In this document: in pieces, positions 1 through 8,732 of the stretch | Layout: every line of letters begins with the position of its first letter | Position numbering within the stretch: the stretch's first letter is position 1 | Origin: CAZOIA01 sp964579675 | GTDB lineage: Bacteria > Planctomycetota > Phycisphaerae > UBA1845 > PWPN01 | Assembly (NCBI GenBank): GCA_964579675.1 | Contig: CAZOIA010000045.1 | Location: 1-30,724, forward strand | Direction: 5' to 3' | Length of the DNA: 30,724 bases | Notes under the pieces: generated by a model | Database searches by the model: none | What the model was told of the DNA's origin: nothing | The model's input: only the letters and a program-made list of their open reading frames with translations | Position numbers and translations under genes: made by a program

Positions 1-4
1 GCGG

Positions 5-928
5 TTGGTGGAATGTCCGTCGGCCCTGTGGAACGACCCGTGCGGGGAAGGTTGGATTGCCTGCATATCTTCCACCCGGTTTGAGCAGGAGGCCAGGAAC
101 GGCAAGCTGCGGAAAGTCATTCTCCTCAATGCTGACAACGCTTCTGCCCGTGATCAATACGAGCAATTGACGTCTCTGGGTTGTCAGGTCCGCATCGTGG
201 GAGGCTGGGAAGAGTTGGCCCCGACCCTGGAAGACCCCGATTGCGATGTGCTGATGATAGACGCGTTCTGGTTTGGGGAACATGGCCCGGAGCTGGTGGG
301 GCGAATCAACGCTGCCGCCCCGGCAATGAAAATCGTGGTGGTCGCGTCTACCGAATCCAAGTGGGAAGCGGAGTATCGAGAGCACAGGATCTTCTACTAC
401 GCCGTGGCGCCGTTTGCTGACAATGAGATTGTTGACATCCTCGACAGCGCGTTCCGACCTCAGGGTCAGCCGCCAGTCCCTGCCGAGCTTCTGACCGCTT
501 CGTCAGAATCCGTGAGCCGGATCTGCATCACAAACCGCAATGGCAAAAAGGTACGCCTTCTCGCCGCGAGCGGGCTGTTGCGGCGGGCCGACGGACTCGG
601 GCGGCAGTTAAGGCACAAGTTGCTTGAGGGGCTCTATCCCGTCGAGACAACTCTGGGCAACGCAAGGATTACCCCGATCGAGATACTGGACGCGGCCAGT
701 TCCTGCGATCGTCTGCTCGTCCTGCTGGCGAGGGACGCGGGTCGTCTTCCGGGCAGTCTGGTTCGCGATACGGAGGGAAAGTTCATTTCGGTACCGGGGG
801 AGGACGCGCATAAGGTAATGTCCCTGGTCGTGCAACCCGACCCGCACGGCGGCGGTCCTCTTGAGTTTGACGTCCGGACCACGGCAGCGCTGGCCGAACA
901 CATCGTGGACCAGATGGCGTCCTGTTAG
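5..928 (+). CDS. Degenerate receiver domain fused to a hydrogenase-maturation-protease-like domain (hypothetical)
   Basis: 307 residues from a TTG at the window edge; the frame is open upstream, so the true start may lie outside or further in. Residues ~37-150 read as a CheY-like receiver: alternating hydrophobic strands and helices, a candidate phospho-acceptor Asp86 (VLMID), a VVVAS strand, and VAPF where the conserved Lys-Pro should be, so Lys is replaced by Ala135. Residues ~172-305 follow the pattern of peptidase M52 (HyaD/HycI) maturation proteases: GLLRRADGLG (190-199) where the family has G-N-x-L-x-x-D-D-G-x-G, then SCDRLLVLLARDAGRLPGSL, then an LEF...AAL tail. The first metal-ligand Asp appears replaced by Ala195, so proteolysis is doubtful. 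Both domain calls are by eye; a signalling or scaffolding role is inference. It converges on uppS, 11 bases away. Confidence 0.6.
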   Translation: MVECPSALWNDPCGEGWIACISSTRFEQEARNGKLRKVILLNADNASARDQYEQLTSLGCQVRIVGGWEELAPTLEDPDCDVLMIDAFWFGEHGPELVGRINAAAPAMKIVVVASTESKWEAEYREHRIFYYAVAPFADNEIVDILDSAFRPQGQPPVPAELLTASSESVSRICITNRNGKKVRLLAASGLLRRADGLGRQLRHKLLEGLYPVETTLGNARITPIEILDAASSCDRLLVLLARDAGRLPGSLVRDTEGKFISVPGEDAHKVMSLVVQPDPHGGGPLEFDVRTTAALAEHIVDQMASC

Positions 929-939
929 TGCCGGGCCCA

Positions 940-1707
940 TCATTCCGCGGGCGTGTTGCCGGTAACGGCACCGAAGCGGCGCTCGCGGTGGGCGAACGCG
1001 CGGATGGCGTCGTTGAGGTCTTCCTTGCCAAACGCGGGCCAGAGCACGTCGGTGATGTAGAGTTCGGCGTAGCTGATCTGCCAGAGCAAAAAGTTGCTGA
1101 TCCGCATCTCGCCGGCGGTGCGGATCAGCAGGTCGGGGTCGGGTATGCCGGCGGTGTAGAGGGTTCTGCTGACGCGCTCTTCATCCACGTCATCGGGCTC
1201 AAGTTTGCCGGCCTGGACCTGTCGAGCGATCGCCCGGACGGCGTCAACGATCTCCTGACGCGATCCGTAGTTGATGGCCAGACAAAGCTTGAGCCCCGTG
1301 TTGCCGGCGCTCATCGACTGCGTAACGTCCAGTTCGTGGAGCACGGCATCGGGCAGGCCCTCGCGCCGGCCGATCTGGATCAACCGGACGTTGTTGCCCA
1401 TGATCGTCTCGCGTTCCTTGACCAGATGCCGGACGTACAGATCCATCAGGGCGTCGATTTCCTCCTTGGGCCTCTTCCAGTTCTCCGCACTGAAGGCGTA
1501 GAGCGTAAGGGCCTCCAGCTGGAGACGGGCGCAGTGGATGGTGATCGTGCGGACGTTGGCGGCACCCTCGAGGTGTCCCTGGATCCGGGGCATGTGTTGG
1601 AGGTTGGCCCACCGCCCGTTGCCGTCCATGATGATTGCAATGTGCCGGGGAAGCTGCCGGGGCTCGAGGCCAAGCTCTTGCCGGGGATCTAACGGCGGTT
1701 CAGGCAT
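940..1707 (-). CDS. uppS: Isoprenyl (undecaprenyl) diphosphate synthase
   Basis: Cis-prenyltransferase that extends farnesyl diphosphate with isopentenyl diphosphate to give the C55 lipid carrier for peptidoglycan and polysaccharide building; cytosolic, membrane-associated. The 255-residue length is normal. Seen: HIAIIMDGNGRWA at 22-34 with catalytic Asp28, the RIQGHLEGA helix, YAFSAENWKRP, and near the C-terminus IRTAGEMRISNFLLWQISYAELY, the signature that binds the incoming substrate. ATG at 1705-1707 starts just before the conserved core after a short proline-rich lead. In many bacteria cdsA and dxr follow uppS; here a plus-strand gene converges instead, so that usual cluster is absent. 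A repeat hairpin lies in the gap toward purA (1811-1838). Confidence 0.97.
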   Translation of the reverse strand: MPEPPLDPRQELGLEPRQLPRHIAIIMDGNGRWANLQHMPRIQGHLEGAANVRTITIHCARLQLEALTLYAFSAENWKRPKEEIDALMDLYVRHLVKERETIMGNNVRLIQIGRREGLPDAVLHELDVTQSMSAGNTGLKLCLAINYGSRQEIVDAVRAIARQVQAGKLEPDDVDEERVSRTLYTAGIPDPDLLIRTAGEMRISNFLLWQISYAELYITDVLWPAFGKEDLNDAIRAFAHRERRFGAVTGNTPAE

Positions 1708-1810
1708 TCCGCAGGACCCTTACCATATCGACCAGGGCCGACCAAGGAGCCGCTGGCTTTAGCCCGCCCGGCTCTTCGAATGAGCTCCGAGCTCCGTATG
1801 CGTTCGTGAC

Positions 1811-1838
1811 GCCGCGCAGGCTTCAAGCCTGCGGCTCG
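1811..1838 (+). repeat. Bulged-hairpin dispersed repeat, copy 1
   Basis: Reads GCC-gc-GCAGGC-TTCAA-GCCTGC-GGC followed by TCG: a six-pair inner stem (1816-1821 with 1827-1832), a two-base bulge and a three-pair outer stem. The same architecture recurs at 23081-23107. It lies in the gap between purA and uppS, both on the minus strand. Confidence 0.75.
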
Positions 1839-1876
1839 ATGCGCTGATATCGGCCGGTTGGACTACTCATATCATA

Positions 1877-3175
1877 TCACGTCTTCATGAGTGTCTGGGT
1901 TCGCTCGGGCCCGACGCTGACGATGGGGATCGGCACGCCCAGCAGGGACTCGATCCGGTCCAGATAGCCGCGGGCGGGCGGGGGCAACTGTTCGATCGAG
2001 CGTGCTTCCTGCAGGTCTGCGGTCCAGCCGGGCAGGTACTCGATGACGGGCTCGGCCCGTTCAAGGAGCAGGGCGTCGGAGACGAATCCAGGCAGCGGCC
2101 CGTCGGCCGTCCGGTAGCCGGTGCAGATCCCGACCTGCTCGAGGCCGGTGAGCGTGTCCAGGTGCATGACGGCAACGTGGGTGATACCGCTGATGCGGAC
2201 GCTGTACTGGGCGGCGGCGGCGTCGAACCAGCCGCAGCGTCGCGGGCGGCCGGTCGTTGTGCCGTATTCATGTCCCCGCTCGCGGATGCACTGCCCGATC
2301 TCGCCGTCGAGCTCACTGGGGAACGGCCCCGCGCCGACCCGCGTGGTATATGCCTTGGTGACGCCGATGCACGTCCTGAGCGTCTGGACGGGCACACCGG
2401 CGCCCGCGGGCACGCCGATGGCGCTGGTCGTGCTGCTGGTCACGAACGGGAACGTGCCGTGGTCAATATCGAGCAGCGTGCCGTTGGCGCCCTCGAACAG
2501 GAGCCGCTTGCCGGCCCGAATGGCATCATAGAGGAACTGCGTCGTGTCGCAGACGTTATCGCGGACCCGCTCGGCGTAGCCGAGGTATTCGTCCGCGATG
2601 GCCTTGGCGTCGAGCGGTTCCGTCTCGCCGTAGAGGGCGGCGAAGATCGTGTTCTTGCGCTGGACGATCCGGTCGAGCTGGTCCCGGAACTCGCGGGGAT
2701 GAAACAGGTCCACAACGCGGACCGCGGTGGCCCGCTGCATCTTGTCGGCATAGCAGGGCCCGATGCCGCGGGCGGTGGTGCCGATCTTCCTGTCGCCCAG
2801 GGCCGCTTCCGAGAGATTGTCCTGCTTCTTGTGGTAGGGCATGACCAGGTTCGCCCGGTCGCTGATCCGAAGCCGATTCCCGACCACGATCCCACGCCCG
2901 GCCAGCGCGTCGATTTCTTCAAGGATGCGGGGCAGGTCCAGCGCGATGCCGGGCCCGACGACCGCGGTCTTGTTGGGGCTCAACACGCCCACCGGGAGCA
3001 GGTGCAGGGCGAACTTCTCGTCGTTAATCTGCACCGTATGGCCCGCGTTGCCGCCCCCGTTGTAGCGTACCACGATGTCGAAGTGCTCGGTGAGCAGGTC
3101 AACGATCTTGCCCTTGCCCTCGTCGCCCCAGTGCATGCCGACGACGCACGTATGTCCCAGTTTGCTGAAGTCCAT
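1877..3175 (-). CDS. purA: Adenylosuccinate synthetase
   Basis: Joins IMP and aspartate using GTP to give adenylosuccinate, the first committed step from IMP to AMP. Seen in order from the ATG at 3175: the GTP loop GDEGKGK, NGGGNAGHT, IGTTARGIGPCYADK, EGANGTLLDIDHGTFPFVTSS (nucleotide and IMP contacts), TRVGAGPFPSEL, and TTGRPRRCGWFD. The length of 432 residues is typical. The reading frame continues to a TTG at 3193, but GGAAGAG stands nine bases before the ATG at 3175 and overlaps that TTG, so 3175 is the better start. It appears to be transcribed alone, with a 371-base gap upstream. The family and function are not in doubt. Confidence 0.97.
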   Translation of the reverse strand: MDFSKLGHTCVVGMHWGDEGKGKIVDLLTEHFDIVVRYNGGGNAGHTVQINDEKFALHLLPVGVLSPNKTAVVGPGIALDLPRILEEIDALAGRGIVVGNRLRISDRANLVMPYHKKQDNLSEAALGDRKIGTTARGIGPCYADKMQRATAVRVVDLFHPREFRDQLDRIVQRKNTIFAALYGETEPLDAKAIADEYLGYAERVRDNVCDTTQFLYDAIRAGKRLLFEGANGTLLDIDHGTFPFVTSSTTSAIGVPAGAGVPVQTLRTCIGVTKAYTTRVGAGPFPSELDGEIGQCIRERGHEYGTTTGRPRRCGWFDAAAAQYSVRISGITHVAVMHLDTLTGLEQVGICTGYRTADGPLPGFVSDALLLERAEPVIEYLPGWTADLQEARSIEQLPPPARGYLDRIESLLGVPIPIVSVGPERTQTLMKT

Positions 3176-3546
3176 GTCTGCGATCTCTTCCAAGAACCCG
3201 TTGGGCGCGGCGGGTCAAAGCACTGTTGAGTGTCATCCATTCAGGGCGGCCATACCCTGGCTGCCGCCCGTTTCCCGGGCGGTTGTCTCCGACGGCCCGT
3301 GAGAGCCAACCCCGTGCTCATCAACGCTTTTACCCAGGTTAGCAACCCCCGGCACGGGCGTCAAGCGAGCGAACGCGCGGCCGACCTCATGCCGAACGTT
3401 TCTTCCAAGGCCCGGCCTGTTTGGAAACGGTGGCGCGCGGACCTCATCCTACCGGCGGTACTCTGTGGGAGGGTCCGCTCACATCGTGACAGCCTGCCAC
3501 CGGTGTGAAGGCCGACCCACAAGGGCGCCGGCAATAGGTGCTCTCA
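3176..3546. other. Non-coding gap upstream of purA
   Basis: 371 bases with no convincing gene. The only structure seen is an inverted repeat CCGCCCG (3264-3270) / CGGGCGG (3276-3282) with a five-base loop, about 90 bases before the purA start, so it would lie in or near the purA leader. No clear promoter hexamers or purine-type riboswitch were recognised. Confidence 0.5.
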
Positions 3547-5046
3547 TCACTCAGCCCCTCCGGTAGGCAATTGCCGGATGGCTAGTTCGCGCTCGGCCTG
3601 GGCGCTGACGGCCAACAACAGCAGGTCCACGGGCAACGTCCCGATTTCGTTTGACTCCGGTGCGGGGCGACTCGGCATGATGCTTGGCAGCACCATGAAG
3701 CATTTACCCCTGAAACGAGGGAACCTATCCATAAGCTTGTAGAAACCGCCCCTTGAGTGTCGCAATGATGAGGCAATCTCGAACGCGAGGGGCGCCTCCG
3801 GGTGGTCGTAGATCAGATCAACCTCATCGTGCCCGTCACGCCAGTGGTACAGGCGAACCTGAGTCTGTTGGCTGAGGGCATGGAGATGACCCGCCACGAG
3901 GTTCTCCATGAGAACCCCCATCTCTCCCGGATCACTCAGTGGTGCAATTCCCCTTTGTAGTGCCGCATTCCGCACCGCTCCATCGACGAAGTACAGCTTT
4001 CTTCCTCGCTTCTGCCTCGAAACTTCGCTGCCGGAATAGTTGGGCAGCGCAAACACGAGAAACGCATGCACGAGATAAGACAGGTAGCGATCGAAGGTCG
4101 GCTGGCTGAGCCCGTCAAGGTTCTTGCATATTCCGGTCGGTGAGACGACCCCCGTCGCCTGTCCGGCAAGCGTATAGAGCATCCTCTCAAGCATCATGGG
4201 GTTGTCGATGCCGAAGGCTTGTGGAATGTCCTTGTAGATTGCCCGCTCGACGGCATCGTTCCGAAGCATGCGCTGAGACTGCAGCAGTGCCGACTGCTCA
4301 TCATCAGCTATCTCTTTCAATCCCAGTAGGAGCTCCGGGAATCCGCCGGTCAACATGAAGACATGACGCAGTTCAGATGGACGCGCCAGGTTGATGTTCG
4401 CGTCAACGCAGGCGTCAATCGTCTCGGCCAGCGTCGAAGCGACGGGCACATCCACCCGCACGCCCACCAGGTCCAGGTACTCCCGAAAGAGGTACGGGGC
4501 GAGATACTGTTCTTCCCATCTGCCGACGCCGCTCTCTACACGACGGTCTTTCAGGACGGCCGTCGCGCTGGACGAGCCCGCCAGACGAATAGGCCGCCTT
4601 TCATCGTAGAACGTTTTCAACCAACGGTCCCAGTGCTCCGCGTAGGCGAGCTCATCCAGGAACACGAACACCGGTTTTTCCTCAGATGCCTTGCTGGCGG
4701 TCTGCGCGGTCAGCACGAGAGTCTCCAATGAGACCCTCATCAAGAGAGGGTGGTCCAGCCGCAGCCACCACAGCCGCAGCGGTTCAACGCCTTCGCGCAG
4801 CAGATTCCGCACGGTCTGATAGAGGCAGGTCGTCTTGCCCACCCGCCGGGGCCCGAGCACGAGTTGGTATCGTCGCGGCTTGTCGATGACCAGCCTTCGC
4901 CATAGCTGCGCGCCCAGCGGCCGTTCCACCTCTTGTGCGAGGGCTTTCGGGACCTGGCCGTCCAGGTGCCATGGATTCTGTTCCGAGAGCACCTGGACGT
5001 AGTCTTCGCTTGTTGGCTCCCAGGTTGGCCCGCGGCTCCGCATCAT
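3547..5046 (-). CDS. AAA-family ATPase with C-terminal DUF4143
   Basis: Member of the large AAA_14/DUF4143 family of bacterial and archaeal ATPases whose cellular role is mostly unknown. Seen: Walker A GPRRVGKT (80-87 counted from the upstream GTG), Walker B VFVFLDE (141-147), a sensor-like LAGSSSATAVL strand, and a C-terminal part with the nuclease-like pattern EVDLIYDH...AFEIASS typical of DUF4143. The frame extends to a GTG at 5091, but TTGACG (5076-5081) and TACGAT (5054-5059) with a 16-base spacer sit just before ATG 5044-5046, which suggests a leaderless start there. Neither start has a clear ribosome site. Its GC content looks lower than that of its neighbours, consistent with horizontal gain. 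These genes are often accessory; no toxin or partner gene is adjacent. Confidence 0.88.
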   Translation of the reverse strand: MMRSRGPTWEPTSEDYVQVLSEQNPWHLDGQVPKALAQEVERPLGAQLWRRLVIDKPRRYQLVLGPRRVGKTTCLYQTVRNLLREGVEPLRLWWLRLDHPLLMRVSLETLVLTAQTASKASEEKPVFVFLDELAYAEHWDRWLKTFYDERRPIRLAGSSSATAVLKDRRVESGVGRWEEQYLAPYLFREYLDLVGVRVDVPVASTLAETIDACVDANINLARPSELRHVFMLTGGFPELLLGLKEIADDEQSALLQSQRMLRNDAVERAIYKDIPQAFGIDNPMMLERMLYTLAGQATGVVSPTGICKNLDGLSQPTFDRYLSYLVHAFLVFALPNYSGSEVSRQKRGRKLYFVDGAVRNAALQRGIAPLSDPGEMGVLMENLVAGHLHALSQQTQVRLYHWRDGHDEVDLIYDHPEAPLAFEIASSLRHSRGGFYKLMDRFPRFRGKCFMVLPSIMPSRPAPESNEIGTLPVDLLLLAVSAQAERELAIRQLPTGGAE

Positions 5047-5053
5047 ACATGGT

Positions 5054-5081
5054 ATCGTACTAGTTTTCCTTGTTCCGTCAA
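5054..5081 (-). promoter_or_regulatory. Candidate promoter of the AAA/DUF4143 ATPase gene
   Basis: On the minus strand TTGACG (5076-5081), a 16-base spacer, then TACGAT (5054-5059), ending seven bases before the ATG at 5046. The surrounding ~120 bases are clearly AT-rich compared with the rest of the window. The spacing implies little or no 5' leader. Confidence 0.45.
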
Positions 5082-5232
5082 TAGGATTCACCCAGGTTAT
5101 GCTAATTTGGATTTTACCCTCATCCGCAGTCGCTCGTGTTTGTTGCCAGGGTTTAGTATCAGTTTCACTTGACTTCCTCCGACGTCCGATATTGTCCGCT
5201 TGCCCCGGCGCGGACCAGACGTGTGGGCGTGG

Positions 5233-6858
5233 TCAGGTTGACGGCGTGTAGCGGCTGATGAGGAGCTCCGCGGTTTTGATTCCGTCGATGGCGGCGCTGA
5301 TGATGCCGCCGGCGTAGCCGGCGCCTTCACCGACCGGGTAGAGGTTTCCGGCGGAGACGGATTGGCGGGTCTGTCGGTCGCGGGTCATACGGACGGGTGA
5401 GCTGGCGCGGCTCTCGGGGGCGGTGATCAGGGCGTCGGGGCCGGCGAAGCCCGGGAGCCGGCGGTCGAGCTGCCGGACGCCCCGGGTGATCGCGTCGGCA
5501 ACCGCAACGGGGAGGATCCGGCGGAGGTCGGTCCATTGGTTGCCGAGTGGGCAGCTCGTTTCGAGTGTCCCGTCGGAGTTTCGCCCGTTGACGAAGTCGC
5601 TCGCTCGCTGGGCGGGGACACGGTAGGTTTCGCCGGTGAGCTCGAACGCAATTCGCTCCAGTCGTTCGAGGAAGTCGAAGGCGGCGAGGGGGTCGGTCCG
5701 AGCCTCGGGGTGGATCTCGGGCGGGTCGAGCGTAATCACCAGGCCGCTGTTGGCGAAGGGGCTGTCCCGCCTGGATCGGCTCGCGCCGTTGGTGGCGATC
5801 TCGCCGGGCGACTCGTTGGTGGGGAGGATCATTCCGCCCGGGCACATGCAGAAGCTGAACATGTCGCCGCGGTCGCCGGCGGCACCTCTGGCGACGAGCT
5901 GATAATCCGCCGGCGGCAGGCGCCCGTGGCCGGCGTGGGGGCCGTACTGCCACCGGTCTACCATCGACTGGGGATGCTCGATCCGCACGCCGAGCTGAAA
6001 AGGCTTCGGCTCGAAGGCCACGCCCCGCCGGGCGAGCATGCGCAGCGTGTCGCGGGCGGAGTGCCCGACGGCCAGGATCACCGGCCCACAGCGGATGGTT
6101 TCGCCGGCCACCACGATGGCGGACAGGGCGCCGTCCCGGATCACCACGTCGTCGAGCCTTGCTCCGAACCGGACCTCCCCGCCGAGGGCGTTGATGTGCT
6201 TGCGGATGCGCTTACAGATGCCGGGCAGCCTGTCGGAGCCGATGTGCGGCTTGCCGGCGATGAGGACGTCGGGGTCCGCCCCGTGGTGATAGAAGGTTTC
6301 AAGGATGGGGCGTACCCGCCGGTCGTTGACCCGCGTGTAGAGCTTGCCGTCGGAGTAGGTGCCGGCACCGCCCTCGCCATAGAGCAGGTTCGATTCGGGA
6401 TTGAACTGCCGGTGCCGGTAGAAATCGACCGTGACGTCGCGGGAACGGGTGGAGACGTCTGCTCCGCGATCGATGATCAGCGGGCGGTATCCGAGATTTG
6501 CCAGCAGCAGACCGGCGAACATTCCCGACGGCCCGAACCCGACGACGATGGGGCGGCCGGGCATCGGCTCGTGTCCGGGCATGAGCACCGGCGGCTCGTC
6601 GGGCTCGAGCAGGGTGACGTCCTTGCGTCGCAGCCGGCGGACCAGATTAGCTTCATGCTTGCGGGGGCCGGCCAGTGCCAGCTCGATGTTGTAGGTGAAC
6701 GACAGCCGGTCATGCCGGCGGGCGTCGAGCGACCGGCGGACGATGGCCCAGAGGCGGATATCACCGACCGGCAGGCGCAGGCGCTTGGCTGCCCGCTCAC
6801 GCAGCAGATCCTCAGGCTCGTCGAGCCCGAGCGTCAGTCCTCGGACGAGGATCGGCAT
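5233..6858 (-). CDS. FAD-dependent dehydrogenase, COG2509-like
   Basis: Uncharacterised flavoprotein family with an N-terminal ferredoxin-like domain and a Rossmann FAD domain; substrate unknown. Seen from ATG 6858 (541 residues): the N-terminal segment LRLPVGDIRLWAIVRRSLDARR (about 27-49), the dinucleotide site VVGFGPSGMFAGLLLANLG at 105-123, an acidic/Arg strand end LIIDRGADV, LLYGEGGAGTYSDGKLYTR, a middle VILAVGHSARDT, and a C-terminal LYPVGEGAGYAGGIISAAIDGIKTAE that closes over FAD. The frame stays open to 6969, overlapping the lactate permease gene, but the extra 37 residues are unlike the family, so MPILVRGL is preferred. A weak ribosome site makes this choice uncertain. Possible general redox housekeeping role; nothing in the context fixes it. 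Confidence 0.9.
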   Translation of the reverse strand: MPILVRGLTLGLDEPEDLLRERAAKRLRLPVGDIRLWAIVRRSLDARRHDRLSFTYNIELALAGPRKHEANLVRRLRRKDVTLLEPDEPPVLMPGHEPMPGRPIVVGFGPSGMFAGLLLANLGYRPLIIDRGADVSTRSRDVTVDFYRHRQFNPESNLLYGEGGAGTYSDGKLYTRVNDRRVRPILETFYHHGADPDVLIAGKPHIGSDRLPGICKRIRKHINALGGEVRFGARLDDVVIRDGALSAIVVAGETIRCGPVILAVGHSARDTLRMLARRGVAFEPKPFQLGVRIEHPQSMVDRWQYGPHAGHGRLPPADYQLVARGAAGDRGDMFSFCMCPGGMILPTNESPGEIATNGASRSRRDSPFANSGLVITLDPPEIHPEARTDPLAAFDFLERLERIAFELTGETYRVPAQRASDFVNGRNSDGTLETSCPLGNQWTDLRRILPVAVADAITRGVRQLDRRLPGFAGPDALITAPESRASSPVRMTRDRQTRQSVSAGNLYPVGEGAGYAGGIISAAIDGIKTAELLISRYTPST

Positions 6859-6952
6859 GGCATATGCTTCGACGTCAAGCGGCCTCTTGTTTGCCGCAGG
6901 TGCAGGCTGTCGTCGGCACCTGGTCCGGGCCTCTAGTCCAAGCCCGCGCCGG

Positions 6953-8632
6953 TCAGAATACCCCGGCAAACAGCACGTAGCAGAATAACAGGCCGAGCAG
7001 CCCGCCGACCAGCAGGTAGTAGGCCATGGGCCAGATCGTCTTGCGGATGAGGGCCCCCTCGACGCCGGCCAGGCCGACGGTGGCGGCGGCGGCGACCACG
7101 TTATGGACGGTGATCATGTTGCCGGCCGCCCCGCCAAAAGCCTGCAGGCCTAGGACCACCAGATGCGGGGCGTCCGTAGCGCCGGCGACTTCGTACTGGA
7201 ACAAGGCGAACATCATGTCGCTGACCGTGTTGCTGCCGGCGACGAAAGCTCCGAGAGCGCCGATGATGGGAGCGAAGAAGGGCCAGGTCTGGCCCGCCCA
7301 GTCCGCGACGGCCTTGGCCAGGGTGAGAGGCATGCTTTCAAGCTGGGGGGTCGCCTGGTTGATGCCGGAGGCGATGAACACCCATACGAGGGCCACCGCA
7401 AAAACCAGGGCAAAAGCCGGCCTGGCGAGCATTCGACCGGCCTCGCGCCAGGCAGCGGCCTGCCGCCCCGGCTCCATCCGATGCACCCACCGCATCGACA
7501 ACGCAACCAGCATGAAGGTCGTTCCCGGCAGGTACAGGATCGACACCGAGCGCGATACGTCATGGACCCCGAGGATATTCTCCCACGCCAGGGTGACCGA
7601 GCGCGAGGTCAGCCAGTTCTTGACGGGAAGAAACGGGACGCGCGTGATGACCAGCAACGCCGCCACCATCAGATAGGGCAGCCACGCCCTGATCAAACTC
7701 ATCCGCGGCGGTTCATCCTCAAGACCGGCGGAGATTCTGCCCGTCCATTGCGGGTCCCATTCGCTGCGGTCGGGGAAATCCCAGACCGGCAGATTCCGGA
7801 GCAGGAACCCTTTCCTTGCCACCGGCACCACGATCCCGAGGCCCACCAGGGCCCCAAGCAGAGAAGGGAATACCGGTCCCAAGAGCAGGGCGAACAACAG
7901 GTACGGCACCGTGAACGACGCTCCGGCGAACAGGGCGAACTTCCAGACGCCCAACCCCTCGGTGAACTTGCGGTTTCGGCCGAAGAACCGCGTCATGACG
8001 CAGACCATGACCAGCGGGATCAGCGTGCCGGCAACAGCGTGGGGGAGTGCGGCGAAAACGCCGACGCGGTGAAGAAGGTCCTCTTCGCCAAGCCCGGCGG
8101 CGGCGGCAGCGGCAAACGCCTGGGGAGACAAGTGGCCTCCAATGCCAATGATGATCGGCGTGCCGACCGCGCCGAAGGTGACGGGGGTGCACTGAATAAT
8201 GAGAGCGACGGTGCAGGCGGCCATAGCCGGGAACCCCAATGCCAGGAGCAGCGGCCCGCAGATGGCGGCCGGGGTTCCGAAGCCCGACGCGCCTTCGATG
8301 AACGATCCGAACAACCAGGCCACGATGATGGCCTGCACCCGCCGGTCCGGCGAAATATCCAGAAAGCCGCGCCGGATCACCCCGAGGGCACCGCTTTCGC
8401 GGAGCGTGGTCAACAGCACGATGGCCCCGAAAATGATCCACATCAGCATGAAGCAGATGATGAGGCCCTTGATGCTGGCAGCGGCGACGGCCACGGGCGG
8501 CATCTTCCACACCCCCAGGGCCAGACCCACGGTAATGACGTAGCCGAGCGGCATTGCCCGGGTCGCCGGCCAACGCAGCAGGACCAGGAACAGGAAAACC
8601 GCCAATATGGGCACAACTGCCAGTGCTGCCAT
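6953..8632 (-). CDS. lctP: L-lactate permease family transporter
   Basis: Inner-membrane carrier of the LctP/LldP family, which moves L-lactate (and glycolate) with protons. The 559 residues are almost entirely hydrophobic helices, about 12-14 of them. Seen family segments: MWIIFGAIVLLTTLRESGAL, FLDISPDRRVQAIIVAWLFG, FIEGASGFGTPAAICGPLLL, IIQCTPVTFGAVGTPIIIG, and near the end FVAGSNTVSDMMFALFQY and LQAFGGAAGNMITVHNVVAA. No lactate dehydrogenase genes are next to it, so the substrate is from family only. It follows argJ by 100 bases in the same direction and may share a transcript with it. Confidence 0.95.
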   Translation of the reverse strand: MAALAVVPILAVFLFLVLLRWPATRAMPLGYVITVGLALGVWKMPPVAVAAASIKGLIICFMLMWIIFGAIVLLTTLRESGALGVIRRGFLDISPDRRVQAIIVAWLFGSFIEGASGFGTPAAICGPLLLALGFPAMAACTVALIIQCTPVTFGAVGTPIIIGIGGHLSPQAFAAAAAAGLGEEDLLHRVGVFAALPHAVAGTLIPLVMVCVMTRFFGRNRKFTEGLGVWKFALFAGASFTVPYLLFALLLGPVFPSLLGALVGLGIVVPVARKGFLLRNLPVWDFPDRSEWDPQWTGRISAGLEDEPPRMSLIRAWLPYLMVAALLVITRVPFLPVKNWLTSRSVTLAWENILGVHDVSRSVSILYLPGTTFMLVALSMRWVHRMEPGRQAAAWREAGRMLARPAFALVFAVALVWVFIASGINQATPQLESMPLTLAKAVADWAGQTWPFFAPIIGALGAFVAGSNTVSDMMFALFQYEVAGATDAPHLVVLGLQAFGGAAGNMITVHNVVAAAATVGLAGVEGALIRKTIWPMAYYLLVGGLLGLLFCYVLFAGVF

Positions 8633-8732
8633 GGATCAGGTATGCTCGCTCTTGTCTCTGTGCCGGGCCTGCTTGCGGGGTGCCGTTCCCGAACAGAGCG
8701 GTTGACCCTTTCCCCGGTGCTTCAATCGCCCC

